A DNA stretch of 64,000 bases from JBAXTE01 sp963556065 (GTDB lineage Bacteria > Bacteroidota > Bacteroidia > Bacteroidales > WCHB1-69). Of the stretch, positions 46,903 to 55,585 are shown piece after piece. The stretch spans positions 1 to 64,000 of the forward strand of contig CAUVYH020000024.1 in NCBI GenBank assembly GCA_963556065.3, read 5' to 3'. Position 1 is the stretch's first letter. Each line of letters starts with the position of its first letter. A program made the translations under genes and the position numbers. A model generated the notes under the pieces. The model was not told where the DNA came from. It made no database searches and saw nothing but the letters and a program-made list of their open reading frames with translations.

Positions 46903-47979
46903 ATGATTCAAAGTTTCAATAAGTCAACACCAACCTCGTATTTTTCAATAAAAAGTGCAATGGTTTTCGTGGTAGCAATATTCATTTCTTTTTCTGCATT
47001 TGCACAAACTGATTCTATCAACAAACTTGATGAAAAAGGGCTAAAAAATGGTAAATGGGAGAAGACGGAATCCGGTAAAATTATATATAAGGGGCAGTTT
47101 GTACATGGTAAACCCATTGGAAAGTTTACTTATTTTTACGATGATGGAAAAACCGTAAAAAGCGTATCCGATTTTTCGAAAAATGGAATTGCACACGTGA
47201 TTACTTACCATTTTAACGGAAAAATCAGTTCTCAAGGAAAATTTATCGATAAAATTAAGGATAGTGCTTGGGTTTATTTTGGAGATAACGGGGTGAAAAT
47301 AGCGGATGAATTTTATATTGGCGGAAAGAAAACCGGTATTTGGCATCAGTATGATTATCAAACGGGTAAACTTTTGGAAGAAGTAGGCTATAAAAACGAT
47401 CTCCAACATGGGCTTATGCAAGCATGGACGATTCAGGAAAAACTTCGATACAAAATTAATTATAAAGAAGGAAAAGCAAATGGCCCTTATTTTGTCTATT
47501 TTTCCGATGGAACGATGTCGGAGAAAGGAGTGTATAAAAACTCTTTAAAAGATTCGGTAACTACGTATTTTGATCAGACAGGAAAGATTCTTCGTAAAAG
47601 AATGTATAATAATGGACAGGTCGATTGGGACCGGTTTTGGATATGGAATTCAACCACAGGCAAGAAAGAGGTGGATGCCGATTCCATATCCTACATTTTT
47701 AAGGACACACGTACATTTACCGTAACGACGATAAGAGGATTGCGCATAAAAGGAGATGGAGACTGGACTCTTTTTGCGGATTTCTTGCATGAAAAGGGAT
47801 TTATTTACTATTCCCCGAATATAATCGGTTCGATAAAAGCACCCAAGCGGCTTGAAGAACTTGAGGAAGGAGTTTATAAAGTTATTTTTAAACAAGATAT
47901 CGGTTTTGATGTTATAATGAACGAAACGGAACTTCAATTTTTAAAAGCATTGCGTCCGAAATTATTTAAGAATAAATAA
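46903..47979 (+). CDS. secreted MORN / YwqK-like repeat protein
   Basis: This 358-residue protein has an N-terminal membrane or signal segment (about 19-35, ending FAFAQ-like SAFAQ; translation may start at Met20) and several repeats of the MORN/YwqK type: KNGKWEKTESGKIIYKGQF, KPIGKFTYFYDDGK, ISSQGKFIDK, KTGIWHQYDYQTGK, ANGPYFVYFSDGT. The C-terminal 110 residues are not repeat-like and match nothing I know. It is probably periplasmic or surface. It sits between gmhB (43 bases upstream) and mnmA (4 bases downstream); the functional link is unclear. Confidence 0.78.
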   Translation: MIQSFNKSTPTSYFSIKSAMVFVVAIFISFSAFAQTDSINKLDEKGLKNGKWEKTESGKIIYKGQFVHGKPIGKFTYFYDDGKTVKSVSDFSKNGIAHVITYHFNGKISSQGKFIDKIKDSAWVYFGDNGVKIADEFYIGGKKTGIWHQYDYQTGKLLEEVGYKNDLQHGLMQAWTIQEKLRYKINYKEGKANGPYFVYFSDGTMSEKGVYKNSLKDSVTTYFDQTGKILRKRMYNNGQVDWDRFWIWNSTTGKKEVDADSISYIFKDTRTFTVTTIRGLRIKGDGDWTLFADFLHEKGFIYYSPNIIGSIKAPKRLEELEEGVYKVIFKQDIGFDVIMNETELQFLKALRPKLFKNK

Positions 47980-47983
47980 TACA

Positions 47984-49078
47984 ATGGAACGGAAAAAAGT
48001 ACTTGTAGCCATGAGCGGAGGGCTAGACAGTTCGGTGGTAGCTATGTTGTTGCACGAGCAAGGATACGATGTGCTTGGTATTACCATGAAAGTTTGGGAT
48101 TACGACTATATGGGAGACAAAGCCCCCGAATCGGGATGTTGCAATCTCGACTCTATTAACGATGCTCGTACTGTGGCCGTAAATCTTGGATTTCCTCATT
48201 ATGTGCTCGATTTGCGCAAAGAATTTAAGTCCTTGGTGATTGATGATTTTATTTCCGAATATCTTCGTGGTCGTACTCCAAACCCATGTATTCTTTGCAA
48301 TACCCACATGAAATGGGATGCGTTGCTCAAAAAGGCCGATCAGCTGGGGTGTCAATATATTGCTACGGGGCATTATGCCAACATTCGTTTTTCGGATAAC
48401 CGATACATTCTATCCAAAGGAGCAGATGAAAATAAGGATCAGTCGTATGTGCTTTGGGGACTATCTCAGGAAAAATTATCCCGCACATTGTTTCCATTGG
48501 GAAACTATACCAAACCTGAAATTCGTGAAATGGCCAGAAAAAGAGGTTACGAAAAAATAGCGGCTAAACGCGAAAGTTATGACATCTGTTTTGTTCCCGA
48601 TAACAACTATCGCTCTTTCCTACAAGTGAATGTTCCTGATATCGATCAGCAGATTGGAGAGGGAAATTTTGTCAACTCGCAAGGAAAAATATTAGGAAGG
48701 CACAAGGGTTTTCCCTATTATACCATTGGTCAGCGGAAAGGATTGGTAATTGCTATGGGCGAGCCGTATTACGTTACCAAAATCGATGCACTTACCAATA
48801 CCATCACGTTAGGTCCTAAAAATGAACTGGCGGGAACGGAAGCTTACATTAAAAAATATAATCTTTGCAAGTGGGATCATATTCCTACCGATTTTTCGGC
48901 TACGGTAAAAATCAGATATAAAGACAAAGGAACTTCTGCAATAGTAAACTGTTATCCCGATTATATCCATGTTCATTTTCTTCAGGATGTGTCTTCTATT
49001 GCACCGGGACAATCGGCGGTAATTTATGATGGAAACGATGTGGTTGCCGGTGGGTTTATTAATACTCAATTGTTATGA
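47984..49078 (+). CDS. mnmA: tRNA-specific 2-thiouridylase
   Basis: MnmA thiolates U34 of tRNA Lys, Glu and Gln. The 364-residue protein has the PP-loop SGGLDSSV (11-18), the catalytic cysteines C102 (PNPCILCN) and C202 (YDICFVPD), and the downstream IGQRKGL region of the central domain. All residues are in place. It shares ATGA with the next lipoprotein gene (4-base overlap). Confidence 0.95.
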   Translation: MERKKVLVAMSGGLDSSVVAMLLHEQGYDVLGITMKVWDYDYMGDKAPESGCCNLDSINDARTVAVNLGFPHYVLDLRKEFKSLVIDDFISEYLRGRTPNPCILCNTHMKWDALLKKADQLGCQYIATGHYANIRFSDNRYILSKGADENKDQSYVLWGLSQEKLSRTLFPLGNYTKPEIREMARKRGYEKIAAKRESYDICFVPDNNYRSFLQVNVPDIDQQIGEGNFVNSQGKILGRHKGFPYYTIGQRKGLVIAMGEPYYVTKIDALTNTITLGPKNELAGTEAYIKKYNLCKWDHIPTDFSATVKIRYKDKGTSAIVNCYPDYIHVHFLQDVSSIAPGQSAVIYDGNDVVAGGFINTQLL

Positions 49079-49755
49079 AAAGAACATTTTTGTGTATTGT
49101 GGTATTGTGTTCGTTTTTTGTGAGTTGCAAAAAAGATTCTGCAATTCAGGAACAGGTCGATTACGGATACCAGTATTTTCCGCTGAAGGTGGGGGATTCC
49201 TCTTTTTTTCAGGTGGAAAATATATTTTGGAACGATTTCGATCAAACGATAGATACAACCGATTACTTGCTTTGCGAATATGTAGAATCTGTTACTACAA
49301 ATTATGCCGGCGATTCGTTATATCGCATCGAACGGATGATAAAATCTACAGAAGCTGCCGAAAAATGGCAACTTGATTCGATATGGTTTGCCATCAAAAA
49401 TCAACGAGAGGCAATTCGTGTCGAAAACAACAGATCATTTGTGAAAATGGTATTTCCACTTCATGAAAAACAGTCGTGGAATGGAAATATCTACAACGTT
49501 TACGGTGAAAAAATATATAAATGTACGGCATTGGCTCCAGTTGATCTTAATGGAATTCACTATGCAAATGCAGCTTCCATAGAACAGCAAAATTTTGAAA
49601 CGCTTATCAATTCGGATGTAGAGACTGAAGTTTACGCAAAAGATATAGGACTGGTACAAATGTATAGAATTCATGTGTATAAAGAATACAATGCCAGCTC
49701 CGGTGAATTTAAAATTACATCGGGATATCGGTACACGCAAAACCGAATTCCATAA
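49075..49755 (+). CDS. putative lipoprotein of unknown function
   Basis: This 226-residue protein starts MKRTFLCIVVLCSFFVSCKKD, with a lipobox ending in C18 and KKD after it, so it is probably an envelope lipoprotein. The rest is beta-rich (GYQYFPLKVGDSSFF, WNGNIYNVYGEKIYKC, YEVYAKDIGLVQMYR) as in many Bacteroidota lipoproteins; no domain is recognised. It is translationally coupled to mnmA (ATGA) and lies 12 bases before the next subtilase gene. The link to mnmA is probably only positional. Confidence 0.78.
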   Translation: MKRTFLCIVVLCSFFVSCKKDSAIQEQVDYGYQYFPLKVGDSSFFQVENIFWNDFDQTIDTTDYLLCEYVESVTTNYAGDSLYRIERMIKSTEAAEKWQLDSIWFAIKNQREAIRVENNRSFVKMVFPLHEKQSWNGNIYNVYGEKIYKCTALAPVDLNGIHYANAASIEQQNFETLINSDVETEVYAKDIGLVQMYRIHVYKEYNASSGEFKITSGYRYTQNRIP

Positions 49756-49767
49756 ATTTATGTTTAC

Positions 49768-51474
49768 ATGTATATGAAAAAACTAATCCTCTTTTTTGCT
49801 TTATGTCTGTTTACCTTATCGGTGGTTGCTCAGACCGCTCCCGATAAATATTGGATTGCATTTTCCAACAAAACCAATACTCCATACTCCATAGCACAGC
49901 CGCTGAATTTTTTGTCGCAACGTGCTATTGATCGCCGCACAAGAATGGGAATTCCTGTTACCGCTCAGGATTTTCCGGTGAATCCTGCTTATTTGGATAG
50001 TATTCGGCATGCAGGAGCAGTTGTGCTTACCACGTCGCGCTGGCACAACGGGGCAACAATCTATACTAACGATACGGCTGTTGTTTCTCATATTCGAGCA
50101 TTACCTTTTGTGCAAAATGTTCAGAAATCCTCATCTGCAAAAAATCTATTGGAAAATAATTCGGCGAGCGGGGTATTGCCGGTTAGTAAAGTTGCTCCTT
50201 CAATCATTCAGCGTTATCCTTCTATTCGCGATGCCAAAACCATAAACAGCTATAGCTACGGCTATGCCGGCCCTCAAATTTCGATGATAAAGGGGGACTA
50301 TCTTCATCAACTTGGTTATGCCGGCGATGGCATGCTGATAGGAGTAATTGATGCCGGCTTTTTTCATGCCGATAGGCTACCGGCTTTTGATAGTTTGTGG
50401 ATTAACAATCAAATTATCGGATATAAAGACTTTGTGGACGCTTCGTCCGATATTTTTGAGCAAAGTACACATGGAATGATGGTGCTTTCAATCATGGGAG
50501 GGAACATGCCCGATTCATTAGTCGGTACGGCTCCGAAAGCTTCTTATTTGTTGTTGCGTTCAGAGGATGCTTCTACCGAGAATCTTGTAGAAGAAGATAA
50601 TTGGGTTGCAGCCATCGAATATGCCGATAGCGCCGGTGTTGATGTAGTTAATTCATCATTAGGCTACACTACGTTCGACGATTCTACAATTGTCCGCACT
50701 TATGCCGATATGACCGGCAGAATAAGCAGGGCCTCTTTAGCGGCAACAATTGCTGCTCGCAGAGGAATGATTTTATGTATAAGCGCCGGTAACTCTGCTG
50801 AAAATTCATGGCATTTTATCGGAGTTCCGGCCGATGCCGATAGCGTATTGACTGTGGGTGCCGTGGATGTTGAGCGAAATTATGCGTCATTTTCATCAGT
50901 AGGCCCTTCCGCCGATGGAAGAGTTAAGCCGGATGTCTCTACAATGGGTTTGGGAACTTATGTTCAGGATACCGATTCATTGGTTACTTATGGAAATGGA
51001 ACTTCATTTTCGGCTCCTGTGCTCACGGGAACTGTGGCTTGCTTGTGGCAAGCATTTCCAAACAAATCGAATTTTGAAATTATGGATGCAGTACGCCGTA
51101 GCGCTTCTCAGTTTAATAACCCGGACACACTTTTGGGATATGGAATTCCTAATTTTCAAACCGCATACCAGCTATTGCTGCCCAATGGAACTTCTGTATT
51201 CAGCACAATCCGGCAAAAATTGATCACTTTCCCGAACCCGGTCGGAGAAAATCAACTTATGATGCTTTCATTTTATAGTCCCGATTATTGCGCTGCAAAT
51301 GTTGTTGTGCTAAACAGCCTTGGAGTTGTGGTGTTTAAAGGTAAGTTCGAAAACATTGCTGCCGGAGATAATTTAATTCAATTTACCGGACATAATAGCC
51401 TTGCTTCAGGAACCTATTATCTTCAGGTCAGTTCGCCGAAATTCATCTACAATAGTGGATTTATTAAAAGGTAA
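49768..51474 (+). CDS. S8 family serine peptidase with T9SS type A sorting domain
   Basis: This 568-residue secreted subtilase may begin here or at the ATG two codons later (MKKLILFFALCLFTLSVVAQ). The family-typical N-terminal block KYWIAFSNKTNT, PLNFLSQRAIDRRTRMGIP precedes the catalytic domain with D195 (GVIDAGFF), H235 (STHGMMVLSIM) and S413 (GTSFSAPV). The C-terminus (about 495-568) is a T9SS type A domain (FPNPVGENQLMML, VVLNSLGVVVFKG, GTYYLQV, FIKR). All three catalytic residues are present. Substrate unknown. Confidence 0.92.
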   Translation: MYMKKLILFFALCLFTLSVVAQTAPDKYWIAFSNKTNTPYSIAQPLNFLSQRAIDRRTRMGIPVTAQDFPVNPAYLDSIRHAGAVVLTTSRWHNGATIYTNDTAVVSHIRALPFVQNVQKSSSAKNLLENNSASGVLPVSKVAPSIIQRYPSIRDAKTINSYSYGYAGPQISMIKGDYLHQLGYAGDGMLIGVIDAGFFHADRLPAFDSLWINNQIIGYKDFVDASSDIFEQSTHGMMVLSIMGGNMPDSLVGTAPKASYLLLRSEDASTENLVEEDNWVAAIEYADSAGVDVVNSSLGYTTFDDSTIVRTYADMTGRISRASLAATIAARRGMILCISAGNSAENSWHFIGVPADADSVLTVGAVDVERNYASFSSVGPSADGRVKPDVSTMGLGTYVQDTDSLVTYGNGTSFSAPVLTGTVACLWQAFPNKSNFEIMDAVRRSASQFNNPDTLLGYGIPNFQTAYQLLLPNGTSVFSTIRQKLITFPNPVGENQLMMLSFYSPDYCAANVVVLNSLGVVVFKGKFENIAAGDNLIQFTGHNSLASGTYYLQVSSPKFIYNSGFIKR

Positions 51475-51587
51475 GCAATAGCGCATATTTTTCGGGTTGA
51501 TTTTTTCGCTTTACTGAAATTATTTATTTTTCAGGCAATGATTTTGTTAAAGCTTCAAAATTAATGTCAAATTTTTTTTCAAAAAAT

Positions 51588-53921
51588 ATGAAAACAATCA
51601 TACTTTCCAATAATAAAAGAACAGCGAAAGCCGGATGTGCTTTTTTTATTTTTTTATTTTTTATTGTCGCAATAAACAATAAGATAGATGCACAAACATA
51701 TAGGGAACAGTTCGACAATCTGGATCAAAAGATTTTTTCCTCCGATGAATTTTTAAACCAATCAAACTTTGCGGAAAACTTGCATAATGTCACCTCATCA
51801 TTAATGCGTTCATATATAACGATGTATCGGGCAACATCGGACTTGAAATATTTGAATAAATTTATTATCACCTCCAAACGGGTTATGGATAGGAGAGATG
51901 ATAACTGGTATAATATTAAAAATCATGTCACAGGTTTTAACGCTTCCGGTTATCTGAATTTTAGCGGTTGTGTAATTTGCCGAGACACGGCTCCAATCAA
52001 CATAAAGAGTAAGGGATGGTCGAGAATCTTCGACTGTAATTTACAGCCTGCTTTTATGGAAACGGGAACGATTACATGCCCGATGGCAGAGTTTATATTG
52101 CTCTTGCAAGAGCATCCCGAGTTGTATATTGAGCCGTTGCCGGCAGAAGCTTTAAGCACAAAATCGGAAATCAATTCTTATGGAGAAGCAACGGTGTTGA
52201 CATTTAAGCATTATGCCGATTGGCTTCGAAATAAAGTTTGCGAATCATTGGATTGGGAATATAATAATCATTGGAACAATCGGTATGGATTTTTTGGAAA
52301 TACTCAGGGTGGTGCGGTTAACGGTGCAACCGGAATTAACCAGCAAGCTGCTTTGGGAAAAACATTTCTTTTAATGTACAAGGCTTCTGTAAATGACGGG
52401 AGGGAGAATACAGTTTATAAAACAGTAGCCCAGCGTGTGGCCACTCATGTGTATGATGCCATACATGATGAAAAAATAGGGAATTTACCTGTGCTTGCCA
52501 ATGGAGCTCCTTGGTACGCATGGTGCCACATATACGGATGTGCTTCCGGCTGGTGGGAAGACATTACCCATAGCTTTTTAGAAATAGAAATGATAAAGGA
52601 AATGGTAGATAAAGGAATTCCTGCATCCAATGGAATTTATTTTTCAATAGCCGATATGCAAAAATTCGCAAACGGTTTTTTATATAGAGTGTGTGCTATA
52701 CCGAAAACAGCGGCCATGAATGTTTATGGCACCAGCGATTTAAACAGTTGTTACGGTGTTTGCGACGGTACCCCTGATAATGATTATTATCAGGCCGGAG
52801 GACTGGTCTTTTTGAGTGATTACAATCCAGGTGTATATCAGGCGGTAAGTGATATCTATTCGCCAAATCAAAAGATAAACGGTATAATTAATAGCGTTTT
52901 TTGCCCCAATGGTGCTAATGGTAAGGGTAAGGCAATGTTCGGACTTTCACAATTAGTTTATCATGAGAATTTATTTAATCCGATAACCGTAGAATCGAAT
53001 ACGGGCACTCATTCGTACATGGGATCTGCTTCGGGAGACTTTGATGGCGACGGGCAAGATGATTTTGCCTCCTTAAATACTGTTGCGGAAAATAATGTTA
53101 TACAGACTTATAGCATCGTCAACGATACCATTAGTTTGGCGTATAGCTGCAATATGGCAGGTGTTTACAGATATTTAGCCGCAGGGAATATAATTGTGAG
53201 CAGCCTCGGAGATGAATTGGCATCTATCGACATTAAGAATAATGAGCTGGTATTATTTAAGAAGCAGGGGAATATGCTTGTTTCTGTGTCCCGGACAAAC
53301 ATTAGCGGAGGTAACGACTCATTTGCGGGATTGGCTGTTGGTGAGTTCAATTTGTCATATTGCGGAAAAGAGATTATGATTAATGTTGCACAAGGAGAAT
53401 CACATTTGTTTAAAATGTATGGATACGATCCGGCTATTGGTACTCTTGTGGAAATTCCGTTAAGTAGTAATACAACGAACACTTTGGGAATAGGTGGTTT
53501 TACGGTCGGCGATTTTGATGGTAACGGAGTTGATGAGATTGCCATGTATTCCAATCTGTCCACAGACACTCCCGTAAAAATACTTTCTGTAGTTAATGGT
53601 GATCGGTTACGGAATGTTTCGGATTTAAAGGAAAGTAACCTTAACGCATCTTGCAACGGAATTGCATCCGGCGATTTTGATGGTAATGGGATCGATGAAC
53701 TAATATTGCATAAACAATTAAACGCATTGGACGGGGCTTTTCAAACTTATGATATTTCAAGCGGATTTGTTAAGAAAGGGGAAGAGGTCTTTCCGCTTAT
53801 TCAGGGAAATGGCATAATGTGCAAATTAAAATTAGCTAAGCATCCTTTAAGCGATGCAGTTGTTACTTTTCGTAATTTTGATGGACAAATTTCTGTTTTT
53901 AATCTGAACGTCAAGAATTAA
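51588..53921 (+). CDS. secreted FG-GAP/VCBS repeat protein with a helical N-terminal domain
   Basis: This protein has 777 residues from the ATG at 51588 (785 from a Met at 51564). A hydrophobic signal segment (about 10-36, ending IDAQ) is followed by a large helical region rich in Trp, Cys and His (WGFFGN-like YGFFGNTQGGAVNGATGINQQAALGKTFLLMY, WCHIYGCASGWWEDITHSFLEIEMI), reminiscent of (alpha/alpha)6 glycan-active folds. From about 475 on there are FG-GAP/VCBS-type repeats (SGDFDGDGQDDFAS, VGDFDGNGVDEIAM, SGDFDGNGIDELIL). No T9SS sorting domain is visible. I do not recognise the first domain. Confidence 0.72.
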   Translation: MKTIILSNNKRTAKAGCAFFIFLFFIVAINNKIDAQTYREQFDNLDQKIFSSDEFLNQSNFAENLHNVTSSLMRSYITMYRATSDLKYLNKFIITSKRVMDRRDDNWYNIKNHVTGFNASGYLNFSGCVICRDTAPINIKSKGWSRIFDCNLQPAFMETGTITCPMAEFILLLQEHPELYIEPLPAEALSTKSEINSYGEATVLTFKHYADWLRNKVCESLDWEYNNHWNNRYGFFGNTQGGAVNGATGINQQAALGKTFLLMYKASVNDGRENTVYKTVAQRVATHVYDAIHDEKIGNLPVLANGAPWYAWCHIYGCASGWWEDITHSFLEIEMIKEMVDKGIPASNGIYFSIADMQKFANGFLYRVCAIPKTAAMNVYGTSDLNSCYGVCDGTPDNDYYQAGGLVFLSDYNPGVYQAVSDIYSPNQKINGIINSVFCPNGANGKGKAMFGLSQLVYHENLFNPITVESNTGTHSYMGSASGDFDGDGQDDFASLNTVAENNVIQTYSIVNDTISLAYSCNMAGVYRYLAAGNIIVSSLGDELASIDIKNNELVLFKKQGNMLVSVSRTNISGGNDSFAGLAVGEFNLSYCGKEIMINVAQGESHLFKMYGYDPAIGTLVEIPLSSNTTNTLGIGGFTVGDFDGNGVDEIAMYSNLSTDTPVKILSVVNGDRLRNVSDLKESNLNASCNGIASGDFDGNGIDELILHKQLNALDGAFQTYDISSGFVKKGEEVFPLIQGNGIMCKLKLAKHPLSDAVVTFRNFDGQISVFNLNVKN

Positions 53922-53938
53922 ATTAAAAGGAAAAACTC

Positions 53939-54406
53939 ATGGGCATCGAAATCGAACGAAAATTTTTAGTCAACCGTGAGCGGTGGAACAATATGGACAA
54001 ACCACAGGGGAATCACTACCGTCAGGGTTATCTGGTGGCGGAAGCGGACAAGACCATCCGGGTGCGGGTTACCGATTCTTGCGGGTACATCACCATCAAA
54101 GGGGCTTCGGTGGGAGCTAGCCGTTCCGAATTCGAGTACGAAATTCCCAAAGAGGAGGCGCAAGAGTTGCTGGATCGGTTTGCCTTTTCTGAACTCTCAA
54201 AGATCCGGTATAAAATAGAATTTGCAGGCAAGTTGTGGGAAGTGGATGAGTTTCTGGATGAGAACTCGGGACTTTTAATGGCCGAAATAGAACTGGAAAC
54301 AGAAGCGGAATCTTTTCAATTTCCTTGTTGGATTGATAAAGAGGTAACCGGAGACAGACGGTATTATAACTCATATCTTTCCAAAAATCCATTTAGCAAA
54401 TGGTGA
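53939..54406 (+). CDS. CYTH domain protein (triphosphate tunnel metalloenzyme family)
   Basis: This 155-residue protein begins with EIERKFLV (3-10), the CYTH signature, followed by KTIRVRVTD, YITIKGA, EFEYEIP, RYKIEF, WEVDEF and MAEIELE, the alternating basic and acidic strands that line the tunnel. Relatives hydrolyse inorganic triphosphate or act as class IV adenylate cyclases; the activity here is open. Base composition looks different from its neighbours: the 60 bases at 54061-54120 hold 35 G/C. It starts 17 bases after the FG-GAP gene. Confidence 0.9.
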   Translation: MGIEIERKFLVNRERWNNMDKPQGNHYRQGYLVAEADKTIRVRVTDSCGYITIKGASVGASRSEFEYEIPKEEAQELLDRFAFSELSKIRYKIEFAGKLWEVDEFLDENSGLLMAEIELETEAESFQFPCWIDKEVTGDRRYYNSYLSKNPFSKW

Positions 54407-54571
54407 TTTTGTAAATACGGCAATTATTGCTGTCAGCAAATGCCGCTGCTTTGCGACGATGAAGTGTTTAAAAAACACATGCTCTAAATTTAAAATCATG
54501 ATATTTCTTTTAATTGGGTAAATGGGATTTCATTTTAACTAAAATTAATGCTTAAATTCAGGGAAAAAAGT

Positions 54572-54579
54572 TAATTTTG
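54572..54579 (+). promoter_or_regulatory. -7 box before the M23 peptidase gene
   Basis: TAATTTTG matches TAnnTTTG, 35 bases before the ATG at 54615. No TTG at normal spacing. Confidence 0.35.
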
Positions 54580-54614
54580 TCACTTTGTAGAAATCAGACG
54601 GAATAAGGGGTTGT

Positions 54615-55535
54615 ATGAAAGAAAAATCAAAGTGGTTAAAAAGATTTCGGGAACGGTTACATTTTAAGTATCGCTTGGTGATTATGGATCACGAGACACT
54701 GGAGGAGAAATTTTCCATTCGTCTGTCGCGATACAATGTTTTTGTAATTGGTGCCACTTCATCTGTCGTTATTGTACTGCTTACCACCATAATTATTGCT
54801 TATACTCCCCTTAGAGAGTATATTCCGGGATATGCCACAGTAGATGTACAGCGCAAAATATATGATTTACGACTAAAGTCGGATTCTTTGGAGCGGGTTT
54901 TTCAGCAGAATAATCTCTATATCTACAATATGAAGAGGATTCTCGACGGAAAAGAGATGGTGGATTTTATTCCGGCCGATTCGGTCATAAAAGAACAGTT
55001 GGCCCAGTCCGATACACTTGCCGACGATGCCGACGGTTCGGCCACTTCCAGCGATTCGCTGTTCCGCAAGGAGGTGGAAAGCCAGATGAAGTATTTCGGT
55101 TCTGCCCGTAAAGTTACATCCTCTGCTCCGGCTACGGTAGTTCAGGCTAAAACAGACCCGCTTAAAAACAGCTTTTTGGTGATGCCTTTGCGCGGGTATG
55201 TCTCTAATGTTTATAATCCTGGTGCGCAACATTTTGGAATAGACATTGTTGCCGCTCCAAATACTCCGGTGAGCACGGTATTGGACGGAACGGTTATTTT
55301 TTCGGGATGGACTCCTAACACGGGATATACCATAGCAATACAACATAGAAATAACATTGTGTCGGTGTATAAACACAATTCAATATTGATGAAGAGAGAG
55401 GGCGATTTGGTTCGGGCGGGAGATCCTATTGCAATCGTCGGAAACTCAGGTAGCCAGACCACAGGGATTCATCTTCATTTTGAGTTGTGGCAAAATGGGG
55501 TTTCTGTGGATCCGCGTCGCTATATTCCCTTTTAG
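54615..55535 (+). CDS. M23 family metallopeptidase (membrane-anchored, LytM-type)
   Basis: This 306-residue protein has a cytoplasmic N-terminus, one membrane segment (about 44-68), a coiled-coil-like and Ser/Asp-rich stalk, and a C-terminal M23 domain with H206 and D210 (HFGIDI), a zinc-site His pair H286 and H288 (HLHFEL) and a final PRRYIPF. It cleaves peptidoglycan cross-bridges or activates amidases in the periplasm. Both zinc-ligand motifs are intact, so it should be active. It lies 50 bases upstream of dxr, in a dxr-rseP context. Confidence 0.9.
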   Translation: MKEKSKWLKRFRERLHFKYRLVIMDHETLEEKFSIRLSRYNVFVIGATSSVVIVLLTTIIIAYTPLREYIPGYATVDVQRKIYDLRLKSDSLERVFQQNNLYIYNMKRILDGKEMVDFIPADSVIKEQLAQSDTLADDADGSATSSDSLFRKEVESQMKYFGSARKVTSSAPATVVQAKTDPLKNSFLVMPLRGYVSNVYNPGAQHFGIDIVAAPNTPVSTVLDGTVIFSGWTPNTGYTIAIQHRNNIVSVYKHNSILMKREGDLVRAGDPIAIVGNSGSQTTGIHLHFELWQNGVSVDPRRYIPF

Positions 55536-55561
55536 AAATAGGCTATAATTAATAGTTTTTG

Positions 55562-55569
55562 TAACTTTG
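55562..55569 (+). promoter_or_regulatory. -7 box before dxr
   Basis: TAACTTTG matches TAnnTTTG and ends 16 bases before the TTG start of dxr at 55586. No TTG is seen at the usual upstream distance. Confidence 0.35.
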
Positions 55570-55585
55570 CCAAAAATCACTAAGA

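Noticed and set aside
53966..54392. Several open frames on both strands over the CYTH gene
   Set aside because: They are produced by the higher G+C of this stretch; only the CYTH frame has conserved motifs.
54466..54480. Hairpin GTGTTT-AAA-AAACAC as terminator of the CYTH gene
   Set aside because: The stem is short and A/T-rich and lacks a following T-tract.
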